The notes under the pieces: model-generated
Told to the model about the DNA's origin: nothing
Seen by the model: the letters and a program-made list of their open reading frames with translations, nothing else
Database searches by the model: none
Shown: positions 53,363 through 62,605 of the stretch, piece by piece
How positions within the stretch are numbered: the first letter of the stretch is position 1
Layout of the letters: each line of letters opens with the position of its first letter
Assembly: GCA_037479115.1 (NCBI GenBank)
Contig: JBBFLK010000005.1
Span: 100,595 to 164,594 of the forward strand
Reading direction: 5' to 3'
Source: Anaerohalosphaeraceae bacterium
GTDB taxonomy: Bacteria > Planctomycetota > Phycisphaerae > Sedimentisphaerales > Anaerohalosphaeraceae
DNA: 64,000 nt
Position numbers and translations under genes: made by a program

Positions 53363-55594
53363 TCAGGTTCCGGGCAGCGTAATGGTTACAGTTGTGCCTT
53401 TGCCGACTCGAGAGGTGATCATCATGGAGCCGTCGTTGATTTGAAGGAGACGCTGGGCTCGAGCCAACCCCATTCCGCGACGGCGCCCTGCCGGACGGGC
53501 CGAAAAGAAGGGTTTGAAGGCGTTGGCCAGCGTTTTGGGGTCCATCCCGCAGCCCTGGTCGGAGATGCTGAATGCCGCTCCACTCGGGGGCTGCAAAGGA
53601 GTCTTCGAAATCCGCACAGGTCCGTTCTCGCCGGGGTAAGACTGGAGACAGTTCAGCAGGATATGCGTCAAAACCTCGACGATTTGTTCGAAATCCACAT
53701 AGACATCCGCCAGAGAATCGATTCCTTCCAGCCGCACCGCCATTTGAGGCAGATTATGAATCCGGCAGGTTCGGCGGATGGCTTCCTGCACCAAATCCAT
53801 GACCGAGTGGATATGCTTCTGGGGCTGGGCGGGCCGCGCATAAGACATCAAATCTCTCAGGATTTGCGCCATCTCTTCGGTTCGTTCCTGAATGACCCGC
53901 AGCTCCTGCTGCCGCTGCGGGTCCGATTCGGAGGCCGCCAGCAGCTGGGCGCGTCCGGAAATCACCGACAGCGGATTGTTCAGTTCATGGGCGGCACCGG
54001 CGGCCATTTCGGCAATTCCGTGAAGGACCTCCATCTGGGCAAACTGCCGGCGTGCCATTTTGAGATTGCCGAGGACTTCGGCCAGCCGCTCGGACAGTTC
54101 AAGATGTCTGCGGGCCACATCGGCGGTCTGGAGAACGGAGGCGGCGGCCTGACAGAGCGGTCCGATGATTTCTGCCAGCATCTCGAGACGCTGGGCATCG
54201 AGACATTCGAACACAATCCTGCCGAGCCGGAAACCGGGCACAGACAGAGCAGCGGTATAACAGACGGCCGGATTAAGACGTTCAGAAAACTTGTCAAAAA
54301 ACCAATCCAGTCCTGCATCAATGACACGCACGGAAAAATCTTCTTTATCCAGACGGGCCGCAACGCTTTGTCCGGCAGGCAGCTGAAGCAGAGCTGAATA
54401 CTGCTTTCCCTGCCTGTCCACAGTAAAACACGAGACAGAGGATTCCCCCAGGTCCGTCTGCAGGAGAACAGAAACAGCCCCCTCGGTCAAAGCGGCCAGG
54501 ACCTGGGCCAGGTGGAAGGCCAGGGTTTCGAGGGTGTCCTGCGGCTTGATTCGTCCCAGAAAATTGTCCAGCAGTTCGACCTGACGGCTTTTGATTTGAA
54601 ACTGACGGCTGGTCTGTTCCAAATCGAGATTGTGCCGGGCCAGTTCCGCCGCCGTCTGCTGAATGGCGCCGTAGTAATGATGAGCCGCCGCCGGCGTCTG
54701 AAGTCCGAGCCGCCGGCTTTGATTCTGCACCCAGTCAGGCAATTCGCTAAGCAATTGCGCCGTCAGGTCAGGGCTGATGCCCATCCGCGAGGCCGCCAGA
54801 AGAGATTCCTCCACGGAATCAAACGAACCGGAAGCGCCGATTTCGGCCTTTCGGGCCAGACAGTCCGCCAGATGAACCACGCGTGCCAGTTCGACAAAAG
54901 GAATATGGGCCGCCACCGCTTCGGTATCGCTGTGATGAAGCCAAACAGCGGTTTGGATGGGTCTGGGAAGGCTCCACTTTTCGGCCAGACGTTTCCCGAC
55001 GGTTGTATGGTCAAGCCCCAGATGATGCTGTTCAATGGCTGTAAGGGATACCCCTTCCAGCTGAGCCTGTTTGACCATCTGGAGGAAACTTCTGGGCATC
55101 ACTTCCAGAAGGGCCAGCTTGCCGAGGTCGTGAAGAAGTCCGGCGGAAAAAGCGATCGTTCTCAGCGAATCCGGCAGGATGTCCTGCAGGCGGTCTGCGG
55201 CGTAGGCCGTCGCCAGTGCATGCAGAGCCAGCTGCCGTCGGAAGTCGTACTCTTCCTGTTCGGCGGCGGGCATTTCAAAAGCCTGAAAAACCCGCACGGA
55301 TAAAACAGCATTGCGCAGCTGCTCCGGCGTCAGCGCCGCAGCGGCCTCCTCAATGGACAAGGGTTTGTCCGAAGCGGAACCGAACTGTCGGCAGGCAATC
55401 GAAAGGATTCTGGCGGACAGAGCCGGGTCGGCCTTAAGCATTTCAATGAGGTCAGATGTCTCCGGAGGCTGACGGTCTGTAAGAAGACGGAGGGCATTGC
55501 CGGCCACCTGCGGAAACGTCGAGAGCGTATCCAGCTGACGGATAATCATCTCGACCTGTCGGGCGGCAGCAAGTTTGTTGGCGGAAGTTGACAT
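53363..55594 (-). CDS. HDOD-domain histidine kinase
   Basis: 743 residues. Residues about 15-220 form an HDOD domain (GLLHDLGKLAL near 150). A GAF-like region follows (about 330-480). The kinase core has the H-box AAHELNNPLSVIS near 535, the N-box HILLNCLQS near 645, DQGCGMD near 680 and GMGLARAQ near 709. There is no membrane segment, so it is a soluble sensor. HDOD domains act in signalling without the HD catalytic set. It is encoded 24 bases after a receiver-domain gene, its likely partner. Confidence 0.92.
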   Translation of the reverse strand: MSTSANKLAAARQVEMIIRQLDTLSTFPQVAGNALRLLTDRQPPETSDLIEMLKADPALSARILSIACRQFGSASDKPLSIEEAAAALTPEQLRNAVLSVRVFQAFEMPAAEQEEYDFRRQLALHALATAYAADRLQDILPDSLRTIAFSAGLLHDLGKLALLEVMPRSFLQMVKQAQLEGVSLTAIEQHHLGLDHTTVGKRLAEKWSLPRPIQTAVWLHHSDTEAVAAHIPFVELARVVHLADCLARKAEIGASGSFDSVEESLLAASRMGISPDLTAQLLSELPDWVQNQSRRLGLQTPAAAHHYYGAIQQTAAELARHNLDLEQTSRQFQIKSRQVELLDNFLGRIKPQDTLETLAFHLAQVLAALTEGAVSVLLQTDLGESSVSCFTVDRQGKQYSALLQLPAGQSVAARLDKEDFSVRVIDAGLDWFFDKFSERLNPAVCYTAALSVPGFRLGRIVFECLDAQRLEMLAEIIGPLCQAAASVLQTADVARRHLELSERLAEVLGNLKMARRQFAQMEVLHGIAEMAAGAAHELNNPLSVISGRAQLLAASESDPQRQQELRVIQERTEEMAQILRDLMSYARPAQPQKHIHSVMDLVQEAIRRTCRIHNLPQMAVRLEGIDSLADVYVDFEQIVEVLTHILLNCLQSYPGENGPVRISKTPLQPPSGAAFSISDQGCGMDPKTLANAFKPFFSARPAGRRRGMGLARAQRLLQINDGSMMITSRVGKGTTVTITLPGT

Positions 55595-55618
55595 TCCGAG
55601 ACGTTGCTCCTGGAGAAA

Positions 55619-56194
55619 TTACGTTCGAGCCAGTCGAGCGATTTTTTCTGTAATTTCCGCGATATTAAACGGTTTGGCGATAAACTCCGAGGCCCCGGCA
55701 GCCAGGAGGTCGTCAATTTCCTCCCGGTTTACGACACCGCTGACGATAATAATGTGAATATGGGAAAAGTTTGGATTGCTCTTGATGGTGCGGCAGACAA
55801 TATTCCCGTTCACATCGGGCAGCATATAATCCAGCAGGATGACATCCGGAAGGAACTGCTGGGTCTGGATGCCGGCATCGTACCCGCTGGAGGCCGTGCG
55901 AATCTCAAACCGGCCGTCCCGGCTGAGGACATCCACCATCAATTCGATGATTTCGTCATCATCATCGACAATCAGCACCTTGATTTTGCCGCCGCTGAGG
56001 AGATTATCCAGAGGGATATTGTTGTCTTTCATAAATTTGATAAGGGATTCCCTCGGGATTCTTCGAAACCGAGACCCCGGTACGCGAAACCCTTCCAGAC
56101 GACCGGAATCAAAACACCGAATAATGGTCTGCTGGCTGACTTTGCAAATGTCGGCGGCTTCCCCCGTTGTGAATAGTTCCTTCATTTTATCCAT
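55619..56194 (-). CDS. Helix-turn-helix (excisionase-type) response regulator
   Basis: 191 residues from ATG 56194 (GAGGG eight bases before). The N-terminal 60 residues are a MerR/Xis-like DNA-binding module (LFTTGEAADICKVSQQTIIRCFDSG). A short linker precedes a receiver domain (about 72-188): VLIVDDDDEI acidic pocket, phospho-accepting Asp in VILLDYMLPD near 119, and the conserved Lys in IAKPFN near 175. DNA-binding before receiver is the reverse of the usual order. The HDOD kinase follows in the same operon. Confidence 0.9.
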   Translation of the reverse strand: MDKMKELFTTGEAADICKVSQQTIIRCFDSGRLEGFRVPGSRFRRIPRESLIKFMKDNNIPLDNLLSGGKIKVLIVDDDDEIIELMVDVLSRDGRFEIRTASSGYDAGIQTQQFLPDVILLDYMLPDVNGNIVCRTIKSNPNFSHIHIIIVSGVVNREEIDDLLAAGASEFIAKPFNIAEITEKIARLART

Positions 56195-56254
56195 TTTTGT
56201 TCCCTCATCAAAAAAAGCCTTCCTTGGTTTAACCAACTTCGGCAGATTGTCTAA

Positions 56255-56282
56255 ATTATCCATCGGTAATCAGGAGTGTCAA
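56255..56282 (-). promoter_or_regulatory. Promoter of the regulator-kinase operon
   Basis: On the reverse strand, TTGACA (56277-56282, perfect) and GATAAT (56255-56260) are 16 bases apart, about 55 bases before the start codon. Confidence 0.75.
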
Positions 56283-56478
56283 GGATTAAAAAAATAAATA
56301 AAAACCCTTTGGATTAGCACTGAAAGCGGTATTTTTTGAGGACTTTCAGGGAAGAAAATAAGAGATAATGGACATCTTATTGTTTCTATTGATTTGAAAC
56401 GAGAAGCAGAACAAAAATCTCCGCAACTCGAACAAAAGAACCTTACCTGGGCCGGCCCTGCCTCACGACAAGTGGGGA

Positions 56479-57348
56479 TTAGAACACAATAGCCGCATAA
56501 CCGACGGACTCTTCGCTGCGCTGGCGAAACTTCTGAAGCATCACATCGCGGCTGTTGGTGTGGGCCAGAAGTACGCCTTTGGATGCCCCTCTGGCCCGGG
56601 CGGCGGCAACCAGGGCAGCCGCGGCCGCCGGCCCGCAGGCATTCTGATTTTCGCAGGCATTCGAAACAATTTGGTCAGCCTTCATCTGAAGGGCCAGGTT
56701 TATAAACTGACCGTCATTAACGCGGTGTGCCCATTCGATTGCTTCTGAACCGATACCCTGCGGACAAAAACCGTACCGCGGACCATAGTGGGTCAGGTCT
56801 GTGGAGGCAATGCAGACTGTTTTTTTGTCCCGAATCGAGTTTAAAAGACGCCCAACCTCTTGTCCAAACTGGACTTCAAATCCGGATAAGGGCATGAGAA
56901 TCGGAACGATTTGAGCCTCCGGAAACAGATATTGAATAAAGGGAATCTGGACTTCAATGCTGTGTTCGCCCAAATGTGCAGCAGGCTTGGCGGAAGCGCC
57001 GAGCGCAACAACTTTTGCAGCCAGGTCTTCATCAATATGGGCCAGTCCCAAAGGAGTCTCCCAGGCCCCTTTGTCATAGACAGCCGGCACTCCGCTGCCG
57101 TATCGATGCGAGGCCCCAAAGAGGACAAACGTATCCACCGTACCGTTGACCTGACGGACGGCCTGAAAAACCATCGCCGCCAAATCGCCGCTGAAGACCC
57201 AGCCGGCATGCGGAACAATGCCGGCCACAATGGGGTTGGGCAATTCGACGGAAAAAGAGGTTCTTGGAAGACAATCTTCGATTTCGCTCAGACAGCCGGA
57301 GCGGCTTGCAGAGTAGAACTGTCCGGCAACAGCGGGTTTTCGAATCAT
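56479..57348 (-). CDS. amrB: AmmeMemoRadiSam system protein B (Memo-like)
   Basis: 289 residues. Memo family features: VAGIVPHAGWVFSG near residue 40 (metal His), LFGASHRYGSG near 77, AHLGEHSIEVQIPFIQYLFP near 125 and ASTDLTHYGPRYG near 182. The C-terminal region has NACENQNACGPAAAAAL. Metal-binding His residues of the extradiol-dioxygenase-like fold appear present. It follows purE-purK, and its AMMECR1 partner is elsewhere in the window. AGGAT precedes the ATG. Confidence 0.92.
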   Translation of the reverse strand: MIRKPAVAGQFYSASRSGCLSEIEDCLPRTSFSVELPNPIVAGIVPHAGWVFSGDLAAMVFQAVRQVNGTVDTFVLFGASHRYGSGVPAVYDKGAWETPLGLAHIDEDLAAKVVALGASAKPAAHLGEHSIEVQIPFIQYLFPEAQIVPILMPLSGFEVQFGQEVGRLLNSIRDKKTVCIASTDLTHYGPRYGFCPQGIGSEAIEWAHRVNDGQFINLALQMKADQIVSNACENQNACGPAAAAALVAAARARGASKGVLLAHTNSRDVMLQKFRQRSEESVGYAAIVF

Positions 57349-57383
57349 GATCTTTATCCTTCGTCTGGCAGACCTTTTCTATT

Positions 57384-58481
57384 TTATACAAAAGCGGAAC
57401 TATCCGCCAGCAGCTGTCGGACTTTTCTGATTTTCTCGCCGAGGCGTCTTTCGTCTTCGGCACGAAGGGTAATATGCCCGACTTTTCTGCCGGGGCGTGG
57501 TTTTTTGCCGTACATATGGAAATGGGCATCGGGAATTTCCAGAACAGCCCTTCTGTCCGGAAGATTGCCGATACAGTTAAGCATCGCTGTCGGGGCCGAA
57601 GACGCCGTTATGCCCAGCGGAAATCCGAGGAGGGCCCGAAGATGATTTTCAAACTGACTGGTCGGTGCCCCTTCAATGGTCCAGTGTCCCGTATTGTGGA
57701 CCCGCGGGGCCATCTCATTGGCAATCAGGCGGCCCTGAACCTGGAAAAACTCGACCGCCAAAACCCCGATATAGCGGAAGTGCGTCAGAATCCGCTGCAA
57801 ATACGTCTCGGCCGTTGAGGCGACGGGGTCATTCGGTCTGACAATCGATTGAATTAAGATTCCCTGCTTGTGCGTGTTTTCCACGAGGGGATAATACACG
57901 ATTTGGCCTTCCGGATTTCGGGCGGCTATCATCGAGACTTCCCGCTCAAACGGAATAAACTGCTCGGCCAGGACCGGTGAAGAGACAAACCGCTCCGGCA
58001 GATTTTTCAGACCGTCTTTGTCCTGAAGCACCCATACCCCTTTGCCGTCATAACCGAGAGAGCGGGTTTTGAGCACGAACGGAAACCCGAACTGTTCCGC
58101 CGCCCGCTCCAGGTCCTGTTCCGTCTGCACAGCCAGAAAATCCGGTGTTGGAATTTTCAACTCCTGAAAAAGCCGCCGCTCCAGAAGTCTGTCCTGCTTG
58201 ATTTCGAGGATATCCGGCGTTGGATGCAGAGGAATCCGCTGGGCCAAAAAACGGACGGCCTGAAGCGAAACGTTTTCAAATTCATAGGTTGCGGCCTGTA
58301 CTTCTGCGGCCATTTTTTCCAGCAGCGCTGTATCACCGTAGCCGCCGATGAGCGGTTTTCCCAATGAGAACGCACAGGCGTCGGGGGCCGGGTCTAAAAA
58401 CTGAAAATCAAGCCCCAAAGGCACCCCCGACAGGGCCAACATTCTGGCCAGCTGTCCGCCTCCGAGCACACCGACAATCAT
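57384..58481 (-). CDS. purK: N5-carboxyaminoimidazole ribonucleotide synthase
   Basis: 365 residues, an ATP-grasp enzyme. [12 protein letters not shown] at the start, [12 protein letters not shown] near 137, [11 protein letters not shown] and [14 protein letters not shown] near 255 are characteristic. It makes N5-CAIR from AIR, bicarbonate and ATP. Its start overlaps purE by four bases. Confidence 0.96.
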   Translation of the reverse strand: MIVGVLGGGQLARMLALSGVPLGLDFQFLDPAPDACAFSLGKPLIGGYGDTALLEKMAAEVQAATYEFENVSLQAVRFLAQRIPLHPTPDILEIKQDRLLERRLFQELKIPTPDFLAVQTEQDLERAAEQFGFPFVLKTRSLGYDGKGVWVLQDKDGLKNLPERFVSSPVLAEQFIPFEREVSMIAARNPEGQIVYYPLVENTHKQGILIQSIVRPNDPVASTAETYLQRILTHFRYIGVLAVEFFQVQGRLIANEMAPRVHNTGHWTIEGAPTSQFENHLRALLGFPLGITASSAPTAMLNCIGNLPDRRAVLEIPDAHFHMYGKKPRPGRKVGHITLRAEDERRLGEKIRKVRQLLADSSAFV

Positions 58482-58972
58482 TTGGCCCTCCTCGGGTCCG
58501 GATTCCGAAGCACCGTTTCGGTCTGATTTCGGCGATATTCTTCGAGGGTTTGCCTGAACTGAGGATATTTCAGAGCCAGTACGGACGCCGCCAGAAGAGC
58601 CGCATTGACGGCCCCGGCCTGTCCGATTGCCAACGTACCGACAGGTATCCCGGCGGGCATCTGGACAATCGAAAGCAGCGAATCGAGCCCCTGAAGAGCC
58701 TTAGATTGGATAGGAACCCCCAAAACCGGAAGCGTCGTTTTGGAGGCCGTCATGCCCGGCAAATGCGCTGCCCCTCCCGCCCCGGCGATAATGACCTCCA
58801 ACCCCCTTTCGGCCGCACTGGAGGCATATTGAAACAACTTATCCGGGGTTCGATGGGCTGAAACGACTTCCACTTCATAGGGGATCGCCAATGTGTCGAG
58901 TGTTTCGGCGGCCTTCTGCATCGTTTCCCAGTCCGACGATGACCCCATGATAATTCCGACCAGCGGTTTCAT
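58478..58972 (-). CDS. purE: N5-carboxyaminoimidazole ribonucleotide mutase
   Basis: 164 residues. Signature [10 protein letters not shown] near residue 9, [10 protein letters not shown] near 38 and [14 protein letters not shown] near 64. Class I PurE, matching the presence of PurK. It converts N5-CAIR to CAIR. First gene of purE-purK-amrB. Confidence 0.96.
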   Translation of the reverse strand: MKPLVGIIMGSSSDWETMQKAAETLDTLAIPYEVEVVSAHRTPDKLFQYASSAAERGLEVIIAGAGGAAHLPGMTASKTTLPVLGVPIQSKALQGLDSLLSIVQMPAGIPVGTLAIGQAGAVNAALLAASVLALKYPQFRQTLEEYRRNQTETVLRNPDPRRAK

Positions 58973-59126
58973 AGATTTGACTTCCTTTCCGGCAAACCCT
59001 ACGTTCTTTTCAGGAAGGCCTTATTGTGCCAAAAACAGACTTTCCCGGTCAAGCAAATTCCATTCCTCGAAGCCGAGCAAACAGCCGGATTGCGGAGGTC
59101 GAATCTTCAGAATCCAGGACTTTCTC

Positions 59127-59155
59127 TTGCTCTTTTCCATCTCCCCTTGTAGAAT
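59127..59155 (+). promoter_or_regulatory. Putative promoter of the DUF4405 gene
   Basis: TTGCTC (59127-59132) and TAGAAT (59150-59155) with a 17-base spacer, about 45 bases before the start codon. Confidence 0.55.
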
Positions 59156-59201
59156 ATTTTCGGAAAGTTAAATCCGATGGGCTTTCCTGCAGGAGCCGCT
59201 T

Positions 59202-59840
59202 ATGGAAAACAAGAAAAAATACTTCCAATTCCGCGCCTTCATTTCCCTCTTGACGGCAATCTGCTTTGCCATGGCGGTTATCAGCGGTGCAGCCCTGTTT
59301 TTGGCCCCTTCCGGACGCGGCGCCGGACGGGGATGGGTGTTCTGGGGGCTGAGCCGGCGTCAGTGGGCAGAACAGCATATCTGGTTTTGTCTGATTTTTA
59401 CCATTGTAGGGCTTATTCATCTGATTCTGAATATCCGCCCGATTTTGAACTATTTAAAGATTGTCGGGTCAAAAACCTACCGGTTTCGGCTGGAATGGCT
59501 GGCCTCGCTGGCCGTCAGTACGCTGGTTTTTGCAGGAACGTATTATCGATGGAAGCCGTTTGCGGCGTTTTTGGAACTGCCGCGGAGGATGACGCAGCCC
59601 AGTCGAGAAGCAGCAGGAACAGATGTGGTTGCTCGCGGCGGTGGACCGGAAAATCGGCCCGGAATCGGACAGATGACGCTGGCGGACTATTGCCGTCAGG
59701 AGGGACTGGAGCCGGCCAAGGCGATTGAGATTCTCCGCAGTCGCGGGCTGACGGTCCAGTCGGACATGACGATGCGGCAGATTGCGGACCTGGCGGGGGT
59801 TCATCCGAGCCAGCTGAGGGAAATCCTGAACAGACCTTAA
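59202..59840 (+). CDS. DUF4405-like membrane protein
   Basis: 212 residues. Three hydrophobic segments (about 13-34, 61-80 and 98-113) and His in HIWFCLIFTIVGLIHLILN recall DUF4405 and cytochrome b561-like proteins, where such His may bind haem. The C-terminal 65 residues are soluble and look like a helix-turn-helix or SHOCT-like tail (MTLADYCRQEGLEPAKAIEIL, MRQIADLAGVHPSQLREIL), an unusual addition. AGGAG precedes the ATG. Confidence 0.75.
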   Translation: MENKKKYFQFRAFISLLTAICFAMAVISGAALFLAPSGRGAGRGWVFWGLSRRQWAEQHIWFCLIFTIVGLIHLILNIRPILNYLKIVGSKTYRFRLEWLASLAVSTLVFAGTYYRWKPFAAFLELPRRMTQPSREAAGTDVVARGGGPENRPGIGQMTLADYCRQEGLEPAKAIEILRSRGLTVQSDMTMRQIADLAGVHPSQLREILNRP

Positions 59841-59985
59841 CAAACAAAATCGGCTCTTCGCACCGATTCGTATTCTGACATCTGCCGGACCTACACCGCC
59901 GGAAAAGAGGTAACGATATACGCCGGGAAGAGAATATAGAAGTTGCTCTAATTCGTTTTCAAAAACAGTACAATACGGAGGCCGT

Positions 59986-61350
59986 ATGAAAAATCAGTCG
60001 TTCAATCTCTCGCGTCGGGATTTCATGGTAACAGCCGGAAAATTGTCTGCCGGAGTTCTGGCCGGTTCAGCGTTGTTCCCTGCTCAGGCCTCTGTCGGCT
60101 CTTCCTCCAAACCGCGGTTTGCCCTCGTAGGAACAGGTGTTCGCGGAGTGGCTATGTACGGTCGAGATTTGGTTCGCGGATACAGCGACAGTATCGAGCT
60201 GGCCGGCATTTGCGACAGCAATCCCGGCCGGCTGGCTTATGCCGCCGAGTATATCGGGGCCGGCTGCCCGACCTTTGTGTCACTGGAGGAGATGCTCCGT
60301 CAGGTCAAGCCGGACTGGCTGATTGTGACCAGCTGGGATTATGAACACCACAACCATATCCTCACCGGCCTTCGCCACGGCTGCCACATTATCTGTGAAA
60401 AGCCGATTACCATCGACGAACAAAAAGCTCAGATGATTCTGGATGCGGAAAAGCAGTACGGCAAAAAGATTTTTGTGACCCTTAATTACCGCTATGCCCC
60501 GCATCGAGCTAAACTCAAAGAACTGCTGATGGAAAAAGTCATCGGCGAGATTACCACGGTGGATTTTCACTGGAACATCAACTTCCCGCACCTTCGCCGC
60601 TATATGCAGCGATGGCACGGCGAGGCGGACAAAGGAGGAACCCTTTGGGTTCACAAGGCAACTCATCATTTCGACCTGCTGAACTGGTGGCTGGATTCCG
60701 ACCCGGTAGAGGTCTTCGCGTATGCGGACCTGGAACGGTTCGGGTCGAAAGGACCGTTTCGCGGAAAGAACTGCCGGAACTGCGACTATACGGACCGCTG
60801 TGAGCACTACTGGGACATCCTCAAAGACCCGCACCTGAAGCGTATGTATGCCGACAATGAACATTATGACGGGTATATCCGCGACAACTGCGTCTTCCGC
60901 AAGGAAATCAACATTTATGATAAGCACGCAGCTGTTATTAAATATGCCAACAACGTTTACGTGAATTTTTCTCTGACAGGCGATACGGATTACGAAGGCT
61001 TCTGGCTGGCATTCAACGGGACACAGGGCCGGATAGAAGGACGGGAAGGCGGCTGGCCGGCAGACAAACAATATCATGAATGGATTATCACCCCTCGCGG
61101 CAAGGCGCCGCAGGTGGTTCGAGTGCCCTTCGAAGAAGGCGGTCACTGGGGCGGCGACCGTCGGCTGATGGACCAGCTGTTCCGGAATTTCGGAGGTCCG
61201 GATCCGCTGCATCAGCTGGCGGGCACCCGAGACGGGATTCTTTCTATGCTGGTTGGAGTCGCTGCGCGCAAAAGCTGTGTCTCCGGTCGGCCTGTCCGAA
61301 TTGAGGGACTGACAGACATTAAACCGCAGGCGGTGCGTCCGCGGGCATAA
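59986..61350 (+). CDS. Tat-exported Gfo/Idh/MocA family oxidoreductase
   Basis: 454 residues. The Tat signal SRRDFM is at residues 9-14, followed by a hydrophobic region. The Rossmann domain has FALVGTGVRGVAMYG near 45, ICDSNPGR near 72 and the family EKPITID near 137. A Cys-rich insertion is near 262 (NCRNCDYTDRCEHY), and the C-terminal substrate domain includes KATHHFDLLNWW. It oxidises or reduces sugars or sugar derivatives with NAD(P), probably in the periplasm with a bound cofactor. GGAGG precedes the ATG. Many paralogues exist in planctomycetes. Confidence 0.9.
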   Translation: MKNQSFNLSRRDFMVTAGKLSAGVLAGSALFPAQASVGSSSKPRFALVGTGVRGVAMYGRDLVRGYSDSIELAGICDSNPGRLAYAAEYIGAGCPTFVSLEEMLRQVKPDWLIVTSWDYEHHNHILTGLRHGCHIICEKPITIDEQKAQMILDAEKQYGKKIFVTLNYRYAPHRAKLKELLMEKVIGEITTVDFHWNINFPHLRRYMQRWHGEADKGGTLWVHKATHHFDLLNWWLDSDPVEVFAYADLERFGSKGPFRGKNCRNCDYTDRCEHYWDILKDPHLKRMYADNEHYDGYIRDNCVFRKEINIYDKHAAVIKYANNVYVNFSLTGDTDYEGFWLAFNGTQGRIEGREGGWPADKQYHEWIITPRGKAPQVVRVPFEEGGHWGGDRRLMDQLFRNFGGPDPLHQLAGTRDGILSMLVGVAARKSCVSGRPVRIEGLTDIKPQAVRPRA

Positions 61351-61377
61351 CAGACCGGCTGCCGAGTACACAGGGAG

Positions 61378-61440
61378 AAATCCGCTTTTATGAAACGCAA
61401 AGTGTGCAGACAGAGAGCGGATTTGGTTTTATTTCTTTTC
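61378..61440 (+). terminator. Terminator candidate between two convergent genes
   Basis: A nine-base-pair stem AAATCCGCT/AGCGGATTT (61378-61386 with 61416-61424) with a 29-base loop is followed by a T-rich stretch (GGTTTTATTTCTTTTC). Confidence 0.55.
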
Positions 61441-62219
61441 TACGGCAGAAGTTTCTCCAGTGAACTTCTCCGGCGAAGGCGGTCACAAAGGCGGGCGAAA
61501 ACAGAGGAATAAATCTGGCAGACCCGGGATTCGGAGATATCGAGGGCTACACCGATTTCTTTCATCGTCAATCCTTCCAGATAATACATACTCAAAATCG
61601 AACCTTCCAGCCGGGAAAAACCGTTTTTGAGGTATTCGCGGAGGTCGCGAATCTGTGCCTGCAGGACCGGATCGGGACTTTTTGTGTCGGTGATGCCGCT
61701 TAATTCGGAAAAGTCTGACTGTCCGTCGGAACCGGCAAATTCTCGACTGAGAGAAATGAGATGAGCCGTATTGACTTCCTTTAAATAGTCATAAAACTCG
61801 CTCAGATTCATCTTTAACTCTGCGGCCAACTCTTCATCCGTCGGCGGTCTGCCTAATATAGCCTCTAATTTTTGCAGCGCGGTGTGATAACGTCGGGCCT
61901 TTCGGCGAGTCAGACGCCCAAAGAAGTCACTTTTACGGATCATATCAAGCATCGCCCCTTGAATGCGAAAGGTGCAGTATGTTTCGAACTTGGCATTGCG
62001 GGCAGGGTCAAACCTCTCGATGGCGTGAATCAGTCCAACAGCACCGGCACTGAGCAAATCATCCATCTGGACAGAGCGAGGTAGACGGGCTGCCAGCCGC
62101 TCGGCTGCATAACGAATTTCGGGCAGATAATGCATAAAGATTTGATTTCGGGTGTGGATGTCACGTGTCTGAAAATACTGCTGCCAGAGCTGGCTGAGTT
62201 TATCCCCGCCGGATTCCAT
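61440..62219 (-). CDS. RNA polymerase sigma factor, FliA/WhiG type
   Basis: 259 residues. Region 2 shows DLLSAGAVGLIHAIERFDPARNAKFETYCTFRIQGAMLD (about 54-92) with the -10-binding helix. Region 3 includes GRPPTDEELAAELKM, and region 4 (LSMYYLEGLTMKEIGVALDISESRVCQIYSS) recognises -35. The strong GGAGG site is seven bases before the ATG. FliA drives late flagellar genes in many bacteria, but no flagellar genes are visible here, so the regulon is unknown. Confidence 0.93.
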   Translation of the reverse strand: MESGGDKLSQLWQQYFQTRDIHTRNQIFMHYLPEIRYAAERLAARLPRSVQMDDLLSAGAVGLIHAIERFDPARNAKFETYCTFRIQGAMLDMIRKSDFFGRLTRRKARRYHTALQKLEAILGRPPTDEELAAELKMNLSEFYDYLKEVNTAHLISLSREFAGSDGQSDFSELSGITDTKSPDPVLQAQIRDLREYLKNGFSRLEGSILSMYYLEGLTMKEIGVALDISESRVCQIYSSVFARLCDRLRRRSSLEKLLP

Positions 62220-62605
62220 TTGTTACCTCCGTGCAACAAAAGGCCGTCTTCAATCGGTTCAAATGAGCATTCTCCGAAAATGGACTTTATCGAACGCGGG
62301 GGAAAAAATCTTCAGAATTTTTTCGCGTTTTGCAATTTTTTTCACGCATCAAACAAAACAATGCCAAAGACCGGCTTCCCGCACTTCTCCTTCGCTCAAA
62401 GCATCCGAATACAAGACGAGGAAGGACAAAAGAAAACGCAAGAGGGCTAAGGGAGGCGGGGGAAGGACTAATGGATTCCCGCCTGCGCGGGAAAGACAAG
62501 GAGAAGCGGGAACGACAAAGAAAGGCGGGGAGGACAAGAAAAGGCGGAAAGGATAACGGGTTTCGTCAGACAACCTCGGATGGTTCTCAGAGACGAGCGG
62601 ATTGT
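62220..62605. other. Intergenic region, purine-rich with a REP-like repeat
   Basis: No gene is seen. The sequence 62400-62560 is strongly purine-rich on the forward strand, with imperfect repeats of GGAAGGACAA, GGCGGGGAGGACAAG and GCGGGAACGACAAAG. It includes REP-like copy 2. Confidence 0.55.
62473..62500 (+). repeat. REP-like short repeat, copy 2
   Basis: GGATTCCCGCCTGCGCGGGA then AAGACAAG. It matches copy 1 (6381-6408, opposite orientation) at about 24 of 28 positions. The arms CCCGC and GCGGG pair around CTGC-type loops. Confidence 0.6.

Noticed and set aside
62287..62573. Reverse and forward ORFs of 70-97 residues in the purine-rich region
   Set aside because: They cross the REP-like repeat in several frames, have low-complexity Arg/Lys/Ser composition and no ribosome sites.
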